Shown here: in pieces, positions 17,190 to 27,122 of the stretch
How the letters are laid out: each line of letters starts with the position of its first letter
Position numbering within the stretch: the first letter of the stretch is position 1
Assembly (NCBI RefSeq): GCF_015351475.1
Contig: NZ_JADKPR010000005.1
Location: 161,603 to 225,602 of the forward strand
Source of the DNA: Flavobacterium sp. HJJ
GTDB taxonomy: Bacteria > Bacteroidota > Bacteroidia > Flavobacteriales > Flavobacteriaceae
Direction: 5' to 3'
DNA: 64,000 bases
Notes under the pieces: model-generated
Seen by the model: only the letters and a program-made list of their open reading frames with translations
What the model was told of the DNA's origin: nothing
Database searches by the model: none
Position numbers and translations under genes: made by a program

Positions 17190-18380
17190 ATGAAGTTAAA
17201 TTATCTACATTTTGGCTTTTTCCTGTTTCCCCTTTTTACTTTAAATGCACAAAGTATTTCAACTGAATTAGTGGAATACCAGATTTTAAGAGAACCTAAA
17301 ATTAGTATCGACGCCAGTTCACGCCAGTATTCAGTAACAGTTACTTCACCTTACAACCTGACAAGTGATGAAGTTTATGCCCAATCTAAAATTGATTTTC
17401 AAACCGAATTAAATAATTTTGATAAAGTAACTGCGGAAAGTGAAAAAGAGTTTAAACAAAAATTAGCAGATTATGATGCAGATGTAGCAAAAGCCAATGC
17501 TAAATATAAATCAGAGTCTGAAGAATTTAAAAAACTTACTTTATTAGAGCGTTTAACGCTGCAGGATAAAAATCAAACCCCTAAACTTATTCTTCCCAAC
17601 AGACCGCTTTATGTAGCGCCGCTAAAACCAGTTTATCACGAACCAAACCTTCAAAACTTTGTTATTATTGACAATAATGTTTTAGCTTCTCAGGTAAACA
17701 TTGACGGTTTTACTAAAGACGGAAATTATTTAACCATTTTATTAGACATCAAAAAAACTAATTTTCAGGATAATTCAGGACAAACTTATGCCAATCAGCC
17801 TACTACACTTATTGTAAAGCAAAATGGACTAGAAAAAATAAATAAAATCTTTTTTCAGGAATATAAATACATTAGTTCGTCTCCAACAAACAACATCAAT
17901 AAACCTCGTGAAGAACAACAGCATTTGAAAAAAATTGTAGCTTTTGTAAATGATTATTTAAATGAAACATTTGCTTTTAAAACAATCCGATATAGTATAA
18001 GACTCCAGAAAGTTAAAAACAAAGGGCAATATGATGATTTAGAAAAAGCTGATATTTATGTTTCTACTAATTTAAAAAAATTAAGCCCTGAAAATCCTCA
18101 AATTAATGCCGCAGCTTTTACTGGAATGCAGAAAGGAATTGATATTTGGAGAGAAACCCTTTCTAAGATTGATTTCAAAGATCCCAAAGCCGATTTTAAT
18201 GCAAAAATTGCAAAGTTTATTTACTTCAATTTAATGAATTTAAATTTGGCATTAGATAAAAAAACTGATGCAGAAAAAGTACTTAATGAGATGCAGGAAA
18301 ATTTAATTTACATCAAATTAAATTCAAGCGAAGAAACCGAATTAAAAGCCATCGAAAAGCAAATTTATAAAACAACTTAA
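17190..18380 (+). CDS. Hypothetical exported protein
   Basis: I do not recognise this family. The protein is 396 residues from the ATG at 17190. I prefer this start because it gives a clean signal peptide (short basic start, FGFFLFPLFTL core, cleavage after LNAQS), whereas the frame also extends upstream to 17142 without one. The mature part is charged and helical around 70-130 (KFKQKLADYDADVAKANA-like composition), then mixed alpha/beta. It is followed after 11 bp by another exported protein, so the two probably form an operon and act together in the envelope. Confidence 0.75.
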   Translation: MKLNYLHFGFFLFPLFTLNAQSISTELVEYQILREPKISIDASSRQYSVTVTSPYNLTSDEVYAQSKIDFQTELNNFDKVTAESEKEFKQKLADYDADVAKANAKYKSESEEFKKLTLLERLTLQDKNQTPKLILPNRPLYVAPLKPVYHEPNLQNFVIIDNNVLASQVNIDGFTKDGNYLTILLDIKKTNFQDNSGQTYANQPTTLIVKQNGLEKINKIFFQEYKYISSSPTNNINKPREEQQHLKKIVAFVNDYLNETFAFKTIRYSIRLQKVKNKGQYDDLEKADIYVSTNLKKLSPENPQINAAAFTGMQKGIDIWRETLSKIDFKDPKADFNAKIAKFIYFNLMNLNLALDKKTDAEKVLNEMQENLIYIKLNSSEETELKAIEKQIYKTT

Positions 18381-18391
18381 AAACTAATATT

Positions 18392-19801
18392 ATGAGAATA
18401 AAAATATTTGCACTTCTTTTTTTACTGCTAAGCTATTCTGGATTTAGCCAGATTAGTAAAGAATACGGAACAAAATTTGACTACGATTCAAGAGAAATAG
18501 ATTTTAAATTAGTATTGGTTGATAACTACAATCATTATATGTCTTCTATAATAAATGTTGACGGCGGAATGCAGTCAAGCAACAAAATTATTATTAGAAA
18601 ATTTGATCAAAAAAATCAGTTAGTTGAGACTTTTACTGAAGAATTTCCATATAAAGACGCATTTACACTCCATAATTATGTTGGAAGTTATGAGATTGGA
18701 AAAGAGAAGCTTATAATTTTAACCGATTGTTATTCAAATAAAACAAAAAAGAAAGAAATTCATCAAATTACATTTGATAAAAAAACGGGGTTATTTGATA
18801 AAAAAGTAATCGCCGAATATACTTTTGAAAGCCTATCAAAATCTGGAACTACTTATCCAATGGTTTCACAAAACAAAAACTATTTCGGAATTGTTTATAG
18901 TAAATTTGCAAATAAGAAAATTGCAGAAGAACACCAATGTACCATTATAGATGGAAGAACAGGAGATTTACTTTGGCAGAAAGACGTTTCCTTTCCGTTA
19001 TTATCATTTACAGACAATGTCGTTTTAAGTGATAGCGGAAAAGTGATTTTCGTCAGAACAACTAAAGAAACCGGATCTCAAAACGTTTTGGCTATAGCAG
19101 ATGGAAATACTGTTGAAAACAAAGATTTTGGTAAAGAAGATGTCAAGATTAAGAAACCGCTTTCTTTTTCAGTAGGTCCAAACGAGTATCTTATCGCATT
19201 TAATAATTATGCACATGGTATAAACCGCGGAGAATTTGATAAAGTTCTTGTTTATGATGTAAATGCAGGTAAGGTCTTGAAAAATAATTCTGTAGAAAAT
19301 TTAAGAAATATTAAGGATTTGAAGAATGTTAATTTCAATACTTTGTTCATACAAAATGATGAAATTAACTTATTTGTAGACTGTGACTTTCAAAGCGGAA
19401 CAAAACCGGATCCTACCTTTCCAAATTCAACGTTCAAAGTTCCGGAATATTCAAACGGTTATCCAAATTTACTGTTGTTTAATATGAATGGAGAACTCAC
19501 GAGAACTGTAGGTTATAATATACGACCAGCTAGAGAAGGTTATAAATCAATTGGTGTACAAAATATTAAAGGAAACTTTTTTCTTAATGCACATCTAAAC
19601 GGACAATATGAAATTCCTGGAATTTACCGATTAAATAACGGTTCGATTGACAATAATCTTAAAATAAAATCTTTAGATGATGATGGAACAATAATTAAAG
19701 GTTTTATGAATTATTTACCCGAAGCTAAAAGATTAATTTTGGCGAAAACAGAAGGCAATAAACAAATGGTTTTTATTAATCTTATGAACGTTCAGCTGTA
19801 A
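18392..19801 (+). CDS. Hypothetical exported protein, possible beta-propeller
   Basis: This 469-residue protein has a signal peptide (MRIKIFALLFLLLSYSGFSQ). The mature part is rich in beta strands with recurrent segments such as IDGRTGDLLWQKDVSFP and YDVNAGKVLKNNSV, which resemble the blades of PQQ-like or WD-type propellers. No catalytic motif is seen. It is co-directional and 11 bp downstream of another unknown exported protein. A terminator follows the stop codon. The propeller assignment is an inference from pattern only. Confidence 0.75.
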   Translation: MRIKIFALLFLLLSYSGFSQISKEYGTKFDYDSREIDFKLVLVDNYNHYMSSIINVDGGMQSSNKIIIRKFDQKNQLVETFTEEFPYKDAFTLHNYVGSYEIGKEKLIILTDCYSNKTKKKEIHQITFDKKTGLFDKKVIAEYTFESLSKSGTTYPMVSQNKNYFGIVYSKFANKKIAEEHQCTIIDGRTGDLLWQKDVSFPLLSFTDNVVLSDSGKVIFVRTTKETGSQNVLAIADGNTVENKDFGKEDVKIKKPLSFSVGPNEYLIAFNNYAHGINRGEFDKVLVYDVNAGKVLKNNSVENLRNIKDLKNVNFNTLFIQNDEINLFVDCDFQSGTKPDPTFPNSTFKVPEYSNGYPNLLLFNMNGELTRTVGYNIRPAREGYKSIGVQNIKGNFFLNAHLNGQYEIPGIYRLNNGSIDNNLKIKSLDDDGTIIKGFMNYLPEAKRLILAKTEGNKQMVFINLMNVQL

Positions 19802-19836
19802 TAAGTTAACTCAAAATAAAATTACTTTTATAACAG

Positions 19837-19870
19837 AAAGGCACTTGTTTACACCAAGTGTCTTTTTTTT
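19837..19870 (+). terminator. Rho-independent terminator
   Basis: Arms GGCACTTG (19840-19847) and CAAGTGTC (19855-19862) with a short loop are followed by an eight-T run. They close the two-gene exported-protein operon. Confidence 0.8.
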
Positions 19871-20212
19871 TATATTTATCCATTGAACATTTAATAAGAT
19901 ATTAAAACAGCATCGACAATTACCAAATCAAACGATCAGATAAATTCTTATGCAAAAAAAATAAGCAGCCATTCAATTCAATTAAAATCAGCAATAATTA
20001 AAGACTAGCCTTATTGATTATAAATAACTAAGGTTATATTTTGAGACTAGAATTTTATTATTTTTGAACCATTATTTTGCAGATTTAACATGCTTTAAAA
20101 TAAATAAAATTTAAAAGCTTTAGATTATGCTCAATATTGTTAAAAACATATAAGAGTATTAAAATCCTCTCTTATTTCAAGGATTAAAGCATTATTAAGA
20201 TTACAAGTGTAA
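19871..20212. other. Gene-free upstream region of the GntR regulator
   Basis: This 342-bp AT-rich gap has no convincing frame on either strand. TATTTTTG at 20059-20066 matches the Bacteroidota -7 element TAnnTTTG, but the nearest TTTG upstream (20040-20043) is only 15 bp away, closer than the usual spacing. I see nothing else. Confidence 0.4.
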
Positions 20213-21262
20213 ATGCAGTATCAAAAGTTAAAACTAAACGTCAGTTCACGTTCAAGCGTGCCAAAATACAAGCAGGTAGCAGAATGTATCATGAATGATA
20301 TAAATTCAGGAACACTGGAAGCAGGTCATCAAATACCTTCAATTAATGAGTTAAGCCATTCAAGCTCTCTGTCGCGCGATACAATTCAAAAGGCTTATAA
20401 ATATTTGCGGAATAAAAATCTAATTATTTCCGTTAAAGGCGTTGGTAATTTTATCAATATAAAAAAATCCTCAGATAAACTCAATATCTTTTTCCTTATT
20501 AATAAACCAAGTTCTTACAAGATGGAGATATGTAATGCTTTTGTAGATACAATAGGGGACAAAGGTAATATCGCAGTATCTTTTTATTATTGTGATGAAA
20601 ATCTTTTTATTGATGGACTAAAAAAAAGTTTGGGCATGTTTGATTACTACGTAATTATGCCTCATTTTAAAAACGAAAGCAACAATCATGTCAGTTATAC
20701 AGATAAAGCCTTTGAAGCGCTTCAAAATATGCCCAAAGACAAGCTAATTTTATTGGATACCGTAAAAGAGGGGATTACTGGAAATTATGGTGCAGTATGC
20801 CAGGACTTTAAAAATGATATTTTCCATGCATTGGAACAAGCTTCAGATAAACTTGAAAAGTACGATAAGATCATTTTAATATACCCGAAAAATGCTGTGT
20901 TTCCATATCCAGAACCTATCATAACTGGATTTAAAGCATTCTGTAGTTCTTACAATTTTAATTTTGAGGTTATAGACACCATTGATGATTGTATAAGTTT
21001 TGAAAGCAAAGATGCTTACATAGTAATTGAGGAATCGGATTTGGTTGATTTAGTCCAGCAGACCAAAGCCAAACATCTTGTACTAGGTAAGGATGTAGGT
21101 GTGGTTTCATACAATGAAACTCCGTTGAAATCATTGCTTGACATAACCGTTATCAGCACTGACTTTAAAGCGATGGGAGTGCTTACCGCTGATCTGATAT
21201 TATCAAACAAAAAAGAAATAATTAAAAATGAGTTTAAATATATTGAACGCAGTTCATTATAA
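20213..21262 (+). CDS. GntR-family transcriptional regulator with periplasmic-binding-like domain
   Basis: This 349-residue regulator has an N-terminal winged-helix GntR domain (about 10-78: YKQVAECIMNDINSG, LSRDTIQKAYKYL, VKGVGNF). A LacI/periplasmic-binding-protein-type ligand domain follows (about 85-345, ending with a dimer-type segment ISTDFKAMGVLTADLIL). Bacteroidota relatives respond to sugars and regulate carbohydrate loci. No transporter or glycosidase gene is adjacent, so its target is unknown; it may act at a distance or on itself. Confidence 0.85.
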   Translation: MQYQKLKLNVSSRSSVPKYKQVAECIMNDINSGTLEAGHQIPSINELSHSSSLSRDTIQKAYKYLRNKNLIISVKGVGNFINIKKSSDKLNIFFLINKPSSYKMEICNAFVDTIGDKGNIAVSFYYCDENLFIDGLKKSLGMFDYYVIMPHFKNESNNHVSYTDKAFEALQNMPKDKLILLDTVKEGITGNYGAVCQDFKNDIFHALEQASDKLEKYDKIILIYPKNAVFPYPEPIITGFKAFCSSYNFNFEVIDTIDDCISFESKDAYIVIEESDLVDLVQQTKAKHLVLGKDVGVVSYNETPLKSLLDITVISTDFKAMGVLTADLILSNKKEIIKNEFKYIERSSL

Positions 21263-21470
21263 TCCCTAAAAACTGATTTACAATTGTATTGCAATGGAGG
21301 CAGCTTCGATACAACACTGACAGTACAACAATATACTTCAAAATGATTTTTAATTTAAAATAACATATCAGAAAGTTAAAGAAGAATTATGCAGAAACTT
21401 CTTTTGGTATAAAATTTGTATTCTTGACAAACAGAAGACAAGTAACAAAGCTTTTGCACTTAGATCACAA

Positions 21471-21670
21471 ATTCGATTCCACGCATTCGCATTTAAAAAA
21501 AGATAAACACGAATTTCACCAATTAACACTAATTCTTATCAAAATTGAAATCAAATTTTACAACTTTTACAGTTTCGAATATTTTGTGTAATTAAACAGC
21601 AATCTTAATTCGTGCAAATTAGTGTAATTCGTGTCAGAAACTTTTAAAAGCGAATGCCGTGATTCGATTC
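21471..21670. repeat. Intergenic inverted-repeat element (MITE-like)
   Basis: In the 460-bp gap before the HD-domain gene, outer arms around GCATTCGCATTTAAAA (21484-21499) and TTTTAAAAGCGAATGC (21642-21657) are near-perfect inverted repeats. Inner arms rich in CACGAATT (21509-21535) and AATTCGTG (21607-21635) are also inverted. The whole about 200-bp unit could fold into one long stem. Similar CACGAATTT-rich palindromes are scattered in Flavobacterium intergenic DNA as I recall. It may be a non-autonomous element or an RNA hairpin. Confidence 0.65.
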
Positions 21671-21693
21671 CTAATACTATATACTATTTTGAC

Positions 21694-21701
21694 TATATTT
21701 G
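21694..21701 (+). promoter_or_regulatory. Bacteroidota -7 element for HD-domain gene
   Basis: TATATTTG matches the TAnnTTTG consensus and lies 22 bp before the preferred GTG start. No clear TTTG -33 element is seen at the right distance. Confidence 0.4.
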
Positions 21702-21722
21702 TTTTCCTTAAATCATCTGACA

Positions 21723-22952
21723 GTGTCTCAAATAAATAAACTCAAAATATTCAATGATCCAATTTATGGATTTATTACAATACCCAATCCTTTAATTTAC
21801 GATTTAGTTCAGCACCCTTATTTTCAAAGGCTGAGACGTATTTCACAAATGGGATTGTCTTATCTCGTATATCCGGGAGCTAATCACACTCGTTTCCATC
21901 ATGCGCTGGGATGCATGCACTTAATGCAGAAAGCTGTCGATGTTCTCCGTTTTAAAGAAGTAAACATCAGCCCTGAGGAAGAGAATGCTTTATACATAGC
22001 TATTTTACTGCATGATATTGGTCATGGTCCTTTTTCTCATGCCATGGAAAGCAGTATTGTCGAAGATGTTCATCACGAGGAAATATCCTTATTATTGATG
22101 AATCAGCTCAATATTGAATTCAGCGGTAAATTGAGTCTGGCTATTCAGGTTTTTAAGGGAGAATATCATCGAAAATTCATGCTGCAGCTGATTTCAAGCC
22201 AGCTTGATATGGACCGAATGGATTATTTAAAAAGGGATAGTTTTTATTCTGGGGTTTCAGAAGGAAATATTAATTCCGAAAGATTGATTCAGATGATGAA
22301 TGTTGTAGATGATGTTCTGGTTATTGAAGAAAAAGGGATTTACTCAGTCGAAAAGTTTTTAATGTCAAGACGATTGATGTATTGGCAGGTTTACTTACAC
22401 AAAACCAGTCTAGCAGCCGAATTGATATTGACCAAAGTACTGAAACGTGCCAAAGAACTGACCGAAAGAGGAATGGTTTTGCCCTGCAGTAAATCATTAT
22501 TGTTTTTTATGCAAAACAAGGTAACCCTAGAAACTTTTGATCAAAAAACAGTAAAACTCTTTACCAAACTTGATGATTTTGATATTATCAGTGCTTTAAA
22601 AGAATGGGAAAGCCATGATGATTTTATACTCTCTTCATTGAGCCGAATGATTATCAATAGAGATTTATTAAAAATCAAATTAACCAATGATAAAGTGTCA
22701 CTCGAAGAATTACAGGACCAGAAAGAGCGTTTCGCTTCTCAAAATAAAATTTCTTTGACTGAGGCAGGCTATTTCATATTTAAAGGAAAAATAAAAAGCC
22801 AGGCATATAACAAACTAGCTGAACCTATAAGGATTTTAAATAAAGATGCAACTATCGAAGATGTTGTAGAGGCATCTGACCAGCTGAATTTGAAGTCGTT
22901 ATCAAGACTGGTAACTAAGTATTACATTTGTTTTCCAAAACAACTGCTTTAA
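21723..22952 (+). CDS. HD-domain phosphohydrolase (dNTPase-like)
   Basis: This 409-residue protein is taken from the GTG at 21723. The frame reaches back to a TTG at 21699, but that codon overlaps the -7 element, and the conserved start is close to SQINKLKIFNDPIYGF. Metal-binding HD motifs are visible: RFHHALG (near 58), LLHDIGHGPFSH (His97-Asp98) and QLDMDRMDYLKRD. The family (COG1078) includes deoxynucleotide triphosphohydrolases related to SAMHD1. It is monocistronic between the repeat element and lpxD. Confidence 0.9.
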   Translation: MSQINKLKIFNDPIYGFITIPNPLIYDLVQHPYFQRLRRISQMGLSYLVYPGANHTRFHHALGCMHLMQKAVDVLRFKEVNISPEEENALYIAILLHDIGHGPFSHAMESSIVEDVHHEEISLLLMNQLNIEFSGKLSLAIQVFKGEYHRKFMLQLISSQLDMDRMDYLKRDSFYSGVSEGNINSERLIQMMNVVDDVLVIEEKGIYSVEKFLMSRRLMYWQVYLHKTSLAAELILTKVLKRAKELTERGMVLPCSKSLLFFMQNKVTLETFDQKTVKLFTKLDDFDIISALKEWESHDDFILSSLSRMIINRDLLKIKLTNDKVSLEELQDQKERFASQNKISLTEAGYFIFKGKIKSQAYNKLAEPIRILNKDATIEDVVEASDQLNLKSLSRLVTKYYICFPKQLL

Positions 22953-22978
22953 AATTAACATTTAAAACCTATTTTTCA

Positions 22979-22986
22979 TATTTTTG
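22979..22986 (+). promoter_or_regulatory. Bacteroidota -7 element for the lpxD operon
   Basis: TATTTTTG followed by TCGCC matches TAnnTTTG, about 97 bp before the lpxD start. This would give a leader of about 90 nt for the lipid A operon. The -33 element is not clear. Confidence 0.4.
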
Positions 22987-23083
22987 TCGCCATGAATCAA
23001 GCTAATCTATTTTTATTATATAGTGTGAGAACTAACTTTTAGTCTGTTCCATCTTATACTTTTTAAAAATACAATACAATAAG

Positions 23084-24127
23084 ATGAAATTTACAGCTGA
23101 ACAAATAGCAGGGATTTTAGAAGGAGAGATTGTTGGTAATGCCAATGCTGAAGTATCCCGTTTATCCAAAATCGAAGAAGGAACAGAAGGCTCACTTACT
23201 TTTTTATCCAATCCAAAATACACAAACTTTATTTATACCACAAAAGCATCAATTACGATTGTTAATGATTCTTTTGTTCCCGAAACTCCAATAAGTACAA
23301 CACTTATAAAAGTAGCAGATGCTTATAAGGCATTTTCGAAACTGCTTGAATTTTACAATCAGGTGAAATTAAATAAAAACGGTATCGAAACACCTTCCTT
23401 TATTTCTGAAAGTGCTGTTTATGGCGAAAATCTATATTTAGGAAGTTTTAGCTACATAAGCGACAATGTGAAATTGGGAAATAATGTAAAAATATATCCT
23501 GGGAGTTTCATTGGAGACAATGTCTCTATTGGAAACAATGTGATTATTTTCGCTGGCTCTAAAATTTATTCAGAAACTGTAATTGGAAATAACTGTACCA
23601 TTCATTCAGGAGCAATTATAGGTGCTGACGGTTTTGGCTATGCTCCAAACGAAGACGGCACTTATGATAAAATTCCGCAGATAGGAAATGTAATTATTGA
23701 AGACAATGTGGATATTGGTGCCAATTCTACTATAGACAGGGCAACATTAGGATCTACTGTTATCAGAGCTGGTGTAAAAATAGACAACCAAGTACAGATT
23801 GCCCATAATGTCGAAATCGGTAACAACACAGTTATTGCTGCTCAAACAGGAATAGCAGGTTCTACAAAAGTAGGAGGCAACTGTATGATAGGAGGTCAGG
23901 TAGGTATTGTAGGGCATTTAACAATAGGAAATAACGTCCGTATTCAGGCTCAGTCTGGAGTAGCAAGTAATATAAAAGACAACGAAGTTCTTCAGGGAAG
24001 CCCAACATTTGGATATTCTGATTTTAGTAAATCGTATGTTTATTTTAAGAATTTACCTAAAATGGTAAAAGAAATAGAAGAGTTAAAAAAACAAATATTA
24101 AACCAAAAAAATGGAAACAATGGTTAA
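23084..24127 (+). CDS. lpxD: UDP-3-O-acylglucosamine N-acyltransferase
   Basis: This 347-residue enzyme adds the amide-linked hydroxy-acyl chain to UDP-3-O-acyl-glucosamine, the third step of lipid A synthesis. The N-terminal uridine-binding domain (1-105) includes LTFLSNPKY. Hexapeptide repeats (about 110-320) form the left-handed beta-helix, with catalytic His241 (QIAHNVEIG) and the signature GADGFGYAP. It heads the operon lpxD, lpxC-fabZ, lpxA, efp, lpxD2 and overlaps the next gene by 8 bp. Confidence 0.96.
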   Translation: MKFTAEQIAGILEGEIVGNANAEVSRLSKIEEGTEGSLTFLSNPKYTNFIYTTKASITIVNDSFVPETPISTTLIKVADAYKAFSKLLEFYNQVKLNKNGIETPSFISESAVYGENLYLGSFSYISDNVKLGNNVKIYPGSFIGDNVSIGNNVIIFAGSKIYSETVIGNNCTIHSGAIIGADGFGYAPNEDGTYDKIPQIGNVIIEDNVDIGANSTIDRATLGSTVIRAGVKIDNQVQIAHNVEIGNNTVIAAQTGIAGSTKVGGNCMIGGQVGIVGHLTIGNNVRIQAQSGVASNIKDNEVLQGSPTFGYSDFSKSYVYFKNLPKMVKEIEELKKQILNQKNGNNG

Positions 24128-25508
24128 ACAAAAGACCATCAAAACAGAAATTTCGCTGACAGGAGTTGGACTGCATACTGGAAAAGAAGTAAAAATGACT
24201 TTTAAACCTGCTCCAGTAAACAATGGATTTACATTTGTTCGTGTAGATCTTGAAGGACATCCTGTTATTGAAGCTGATGCTAATTATGTAGTTAATACAC
24301 AACGTGGTACTAATTTAGAAAAATTGGGTGTAAAAATTCAGACACCTGAGCATGTTTTGGCAGCCTTGATGGGTTCTGATCTGGATAATATTATCATCGA
24401 GTTAGATGCTTCTGAACTTCCGATTATGGACGGCTCTTCAAAATTTTTCATGGAAGCAATTGATCAAGCAGGTATTGAAGAACAGGAATTAAACCGTAAT
24501 ATATATGTAGTTAAAGAAGTAATTTCATTTACTGATGAAGCTTCCGGAAGTGAAATTATGGTAATGCCGAGTGATCATTACAGTGTAACGACTATGGTTG
24601 ATTTTGGTACAAAAATATTAGGAACACAAAATGCCACTTTAAAAACAATTGACGATTTCAAAAATGAAATTTCTAATGCAAGAACATTTAGTTTTCTGCA
24701 TGAACTAGAAGCTTTATTAGAAAACGGATTGATTAAAGGCGGTGATTTAAATAATGCCATTGTATATGTAGATAAAGATATTTCGGAGTCTACAATGGAA
24801 AGCCTGAAAAAAGCCTTTGGCAAAGACGAGATTACTGTAAAACCAAATGGTATCTTAGATAATCTTACACTGCATTATCCAAACGAAGCTGCAAGACATA
24901 AATTATTAGATGTAATTGGTGATTTAGCTTTAATCGGAACAAAAATTCAAGGAAAAATCATCGCTAATAAACCTGGACATTTTGTAAATACTCAATTTGC
25001 AAAAAAAATGTCAAAAATCATCAAAAACGAACAAAGAAATTATGTTCCAACTTATGATTTGAATCAGGAGCCTTTGATGGATATTCATAAAATTATGGCT
25101 ATGTTACCGCATAGACCTCCGTTTTTACTGATTGACAGAATTATCGAAATGTCTGACAGCCACGTAGTAGGAATGAAAAATGTTACAATGAATGAAAATT
25201 TCTTTGTTGGACACTTTCCTAATGCACCGGTAATGCCTGGAGTATTGATTGTAGAAGCAATGGCGCAGACAGGAGGTATCCTAGTCTTAAGCACAGTTCC
25301 AGACCCAGAAAATTATCTGACTTTTTTCATGAAAATTGATAATGTAAAATTCAAACAAAAAGTATTACCTGGAGATACACTTATTTTTAAATGTGATCTG
25401 ATAACTCCAATACGCAGAGGAATCTGTCACATGCAGGCAAATGCATACGCAAATGGGCGATTAGTAGCTCAAGCCGAATTAATGGCACAGATTGCCAGAA
25501 AACAATAA
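24120..25508 (+). CDS. lpxC/fabZ: Bifunctional UDP-3-O-acyl-GlcNAc deacetylase / 3-hydroxyacyl-ACP dehydratase
   Basis: This fusion protein is characteristic of Bacteroidota. The LpxC part (about 1-305) has zinc ligands His78 (TPEHVLAAL) and His260/Asp264 (HKLLDVIGD). It carries out the committed step of lipid A synthesis. The FabZ part (about 315-462) has [12 protein letters not shown] and the catalytic His365 and Glu379 ([21 protein letters not shown]) and dehydrates 3-hydroxyacyl-ACP. I chose the ATG at 24120 because MVKQKT aligns with the E. coli LpxC start; an in-frame ATG at 24111 is possible. Both activities draw on the same 3-hydroxyacyl-ACP pool. Confidence 0.96.
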   Translation: MVKQKTIKTEISLTGVGLHTGKEVKMTFKPAPVNNGFTFVRVDLEGHPVIEADANYVVNTQRGTNLEKLGVKIQTPEHVLAALMGSDLDNIIIELDASELPIMDGSSKFFMEAIDQAGIEEQELNRNIYVVKEVISFTDEASGSEIMVMPSDHYSVTTMVDFGTKILGTQNATLKTIDDFKNEISNARTFSFLHELEALLENGLIKGGDLNNAIVYVDKDISESTMESLKKAFGKDEITVKPNGILDNLTLHYPNEAARHKLLDVIGDLALIGTKIQGKIIANKPGHFVNTQFAKKMSKIIKNEQRNYVPTYDLNQEPLMDIHKIMAMLPHRPPFLLIDRIIEMSDSHVVGMKNVTMNENFFVGHFPNAPVMPGVLIVEAMAQTGGILVLSTVPDPENYLTFFMKIDNVKFKQKVLPGDTLIFKCDLITPIRRGICHMQANAYANGRLVAQAELMAQIARKQ

Positions 25509-25578
25509 TTTTTTTGCTGATTTGATTAATCGTTTATCCGATTAATCAATCAACAAGTTAAACGACTAAACAAAATAT

Positions 25579-26364
25579 ATGAATCAACCGTTAGCATACG
25601 TTCATCCAGGTGCAAAAATCGCCAAGAATGTTGTAATTGAACCTTTTACAACGATACATAACAATGTTATTATCGGAGACGGAACTTGGATAGGTTCTAA
25701 TGTTACTATAATGGAAGGTGCACGAATTGGCAAAAATTGTAACATTTTCCCTGGGGCAGTAATTGCTGCTGTACCGCAGGATTTAAAATTTGGCGGAGAA
25801 GACTCTCTAGCCATTATAGGTGATAACTGTACCATCAGAGAATGTGTTACCATAAACAGAGGAACTATAGCTTCTGGACAGACCACTATCGGAAACAACT
25901 GCCTGATTATGGCTGCCGCGCATATTGCTCACGACTGCCATGTAGGTGACAACGCAATCATTGTAAACGGTGTTTTACTGGGCGGTCACGTGACAATTGG
26001 AAATTACGCAGTTATCGGAGGTCTTTCAGCTGTTCATCAATTCATAAGTGTTGGAGATCACGCTATGATTTCCGGAGGATCTTTATTAAGAAAAGATGTT
26101 CCTCCTTATACAAAAGCAGCAAAAGAGCCTTTATCATATGTAGGAATCAATTCCATAGGACTAAGAAGAAGAGGATTCTCAACAGAAAAAATAAGAGAAA
26201 TCCAGGACATATATCGCATTCTTTATCAAAAAAACTACAATACAACTCAGGCAATTGGTATTATTGAAGCCGAAATGGAAGCTACGACTGAACGTGATGA
26301 AATATTAGATTTTATCCGAAATTCATCTCGTGGCGTTATGAAAGGATACACTGGAAATTATTAA
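25579..26364 (+). CDS. lpxA: UDP-N-acetylglucosamine O-acyltransferase
   Basis: This 261-residue trimeric left-handed beta-helix enzyme carries out the first step of lipid A synthesis, transferring a 3-hydroxyacyl chain from ACP to UDP-GlcNAc. Hexapeptide repeats run from about residue 5 to 185. The catalytic-loop segment AAAHIAHDCHVGDN and the substrate segment GLSAVHQF are visible, and a helical C-terminal domain (IRRRGFSTEKIREI-like) completes the usual length. It is 70 bp downstream of lpxC/fabZ in the same direction. Confidence 0.96.
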   Translation: MNQPLAYVHPGAKIAKNVVIEPFTTIHNNVIIGDGTWIGSNVTIMEGARIGKNCNIFPGAVIAAVPQDLKFGGEDSLAIIGDNCTIRECVTINRGTIASGQTTIGNNCLIMAAAHIAHDCHVGDNAIIVNGVLLGGHVTIGNYAVIGGLSAVHQFISVGDHAMISGGSLLRKDVPPYTKAAKEPLSYVGINSIGLRRRGFSTEKIREIQDIYRILYQKNYNTTQAIGIIEAEMEATTERDEILDFIRNSSRGVMKGYTGNY

Positions 26365-26459
26365 AAAAAAAGTCGGTTAATCGTTTATTTATCAAATCGT
26401 TTAATCGGCAAATAAATAAAAGATTAACAAAAAAAACGAATTAACAAAAAAACACAAAA

Positions 26460-27026
26460 ATGGCATCTACATCAGATATTAAAAACGGGCTTTGCATAAA
26501 GCACAATCACGATATTTACAAAATCATTGAGTTCCTTCATGTGAAACCAGGAAAGGGACCTGCATTTGTAAGAACTAAATTAAAGTCTTTGACAAATGGA
26601 AAAGTTCTGGATAATACTTTTTCTGCAGGACATAAAATCGACACAGTAAGAGTAGAAACTCATACTTTCCAATTTTTATACCCAGAAGGGAATGATTTCC
26701 ATTTCATGAATGCTGAAACTTTTGAGCAGATTACTTTAAACAGAAATGTTCTAGATTCTCCAGATTTGTTAAAAGAAGGAGAAAATGTAATGATCCAGAT
26801 TAATACTGAAACTGATTTACCATTATCTGTAGATATGGCTCCATCAGTGATTTTGGAAGTAACTTATGCTGAACCAGGAGTTAAAGGAAATACAGCAACC
26901 AATGCTACAAAACCTGCAACTGTTGAAACTGGTGCAACTGTAAACGTTCCATTGTTTATTAACGAAGGAGACAAAATAAAAATTGATACTGCTACTGGTT
27001 CTTACATGGAACGAGTGAAAGAGTAG
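26460..27026 (+). CDS. efp: Translation elongation factor P
   Basis: This 188-residue protein has three beta-barrel domains and rescues ribosomes stalled at polyproline stretches. Domain I carries KPGKGPAF, with Lys32 at the loop tip that reaches the peptidyl-transferase centre. The C-terminal domain has the EF-P signature from about 150 (VPLFINEGDKIKIDT). No lysine-modifying gene (epmA/epmB) is next to it. It is embedded in the lipid A cluster, 95 bp after lpxA. Confidence 0.97.
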   Translation: MASTSDIKNGLCIKHNHDIYKIIEFLHVKPGKGPAFVRTKLKSLTNGKVLDNTFSAGHKIDTVRVETHTFQFLYPEGNDFHFMNAETFEQITLNRNVLDSPDLLKEGENVMIQINTETDLPLSVDMAPSVILEVTYAEPGVKGNTATNATKPATVETGATVNVPLFINEGDKIKIDTATGSYMERVKE

Positions 27027-27122
27027 TTTGTCAATTAGACAATGAATCAATGTGATAATTAGTCAGTTAACAAATTACCTAATTATCACATTTTCTAATT
27101 TTCAAATTATCTAATTAAAAAG

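Noticed and set aside
21699..21722. TTG start for the HD-domain gene
   Set aside because: The TTG overlaps the promoter -7 element; the GTG at 21723 agrees with the conserved protein start.
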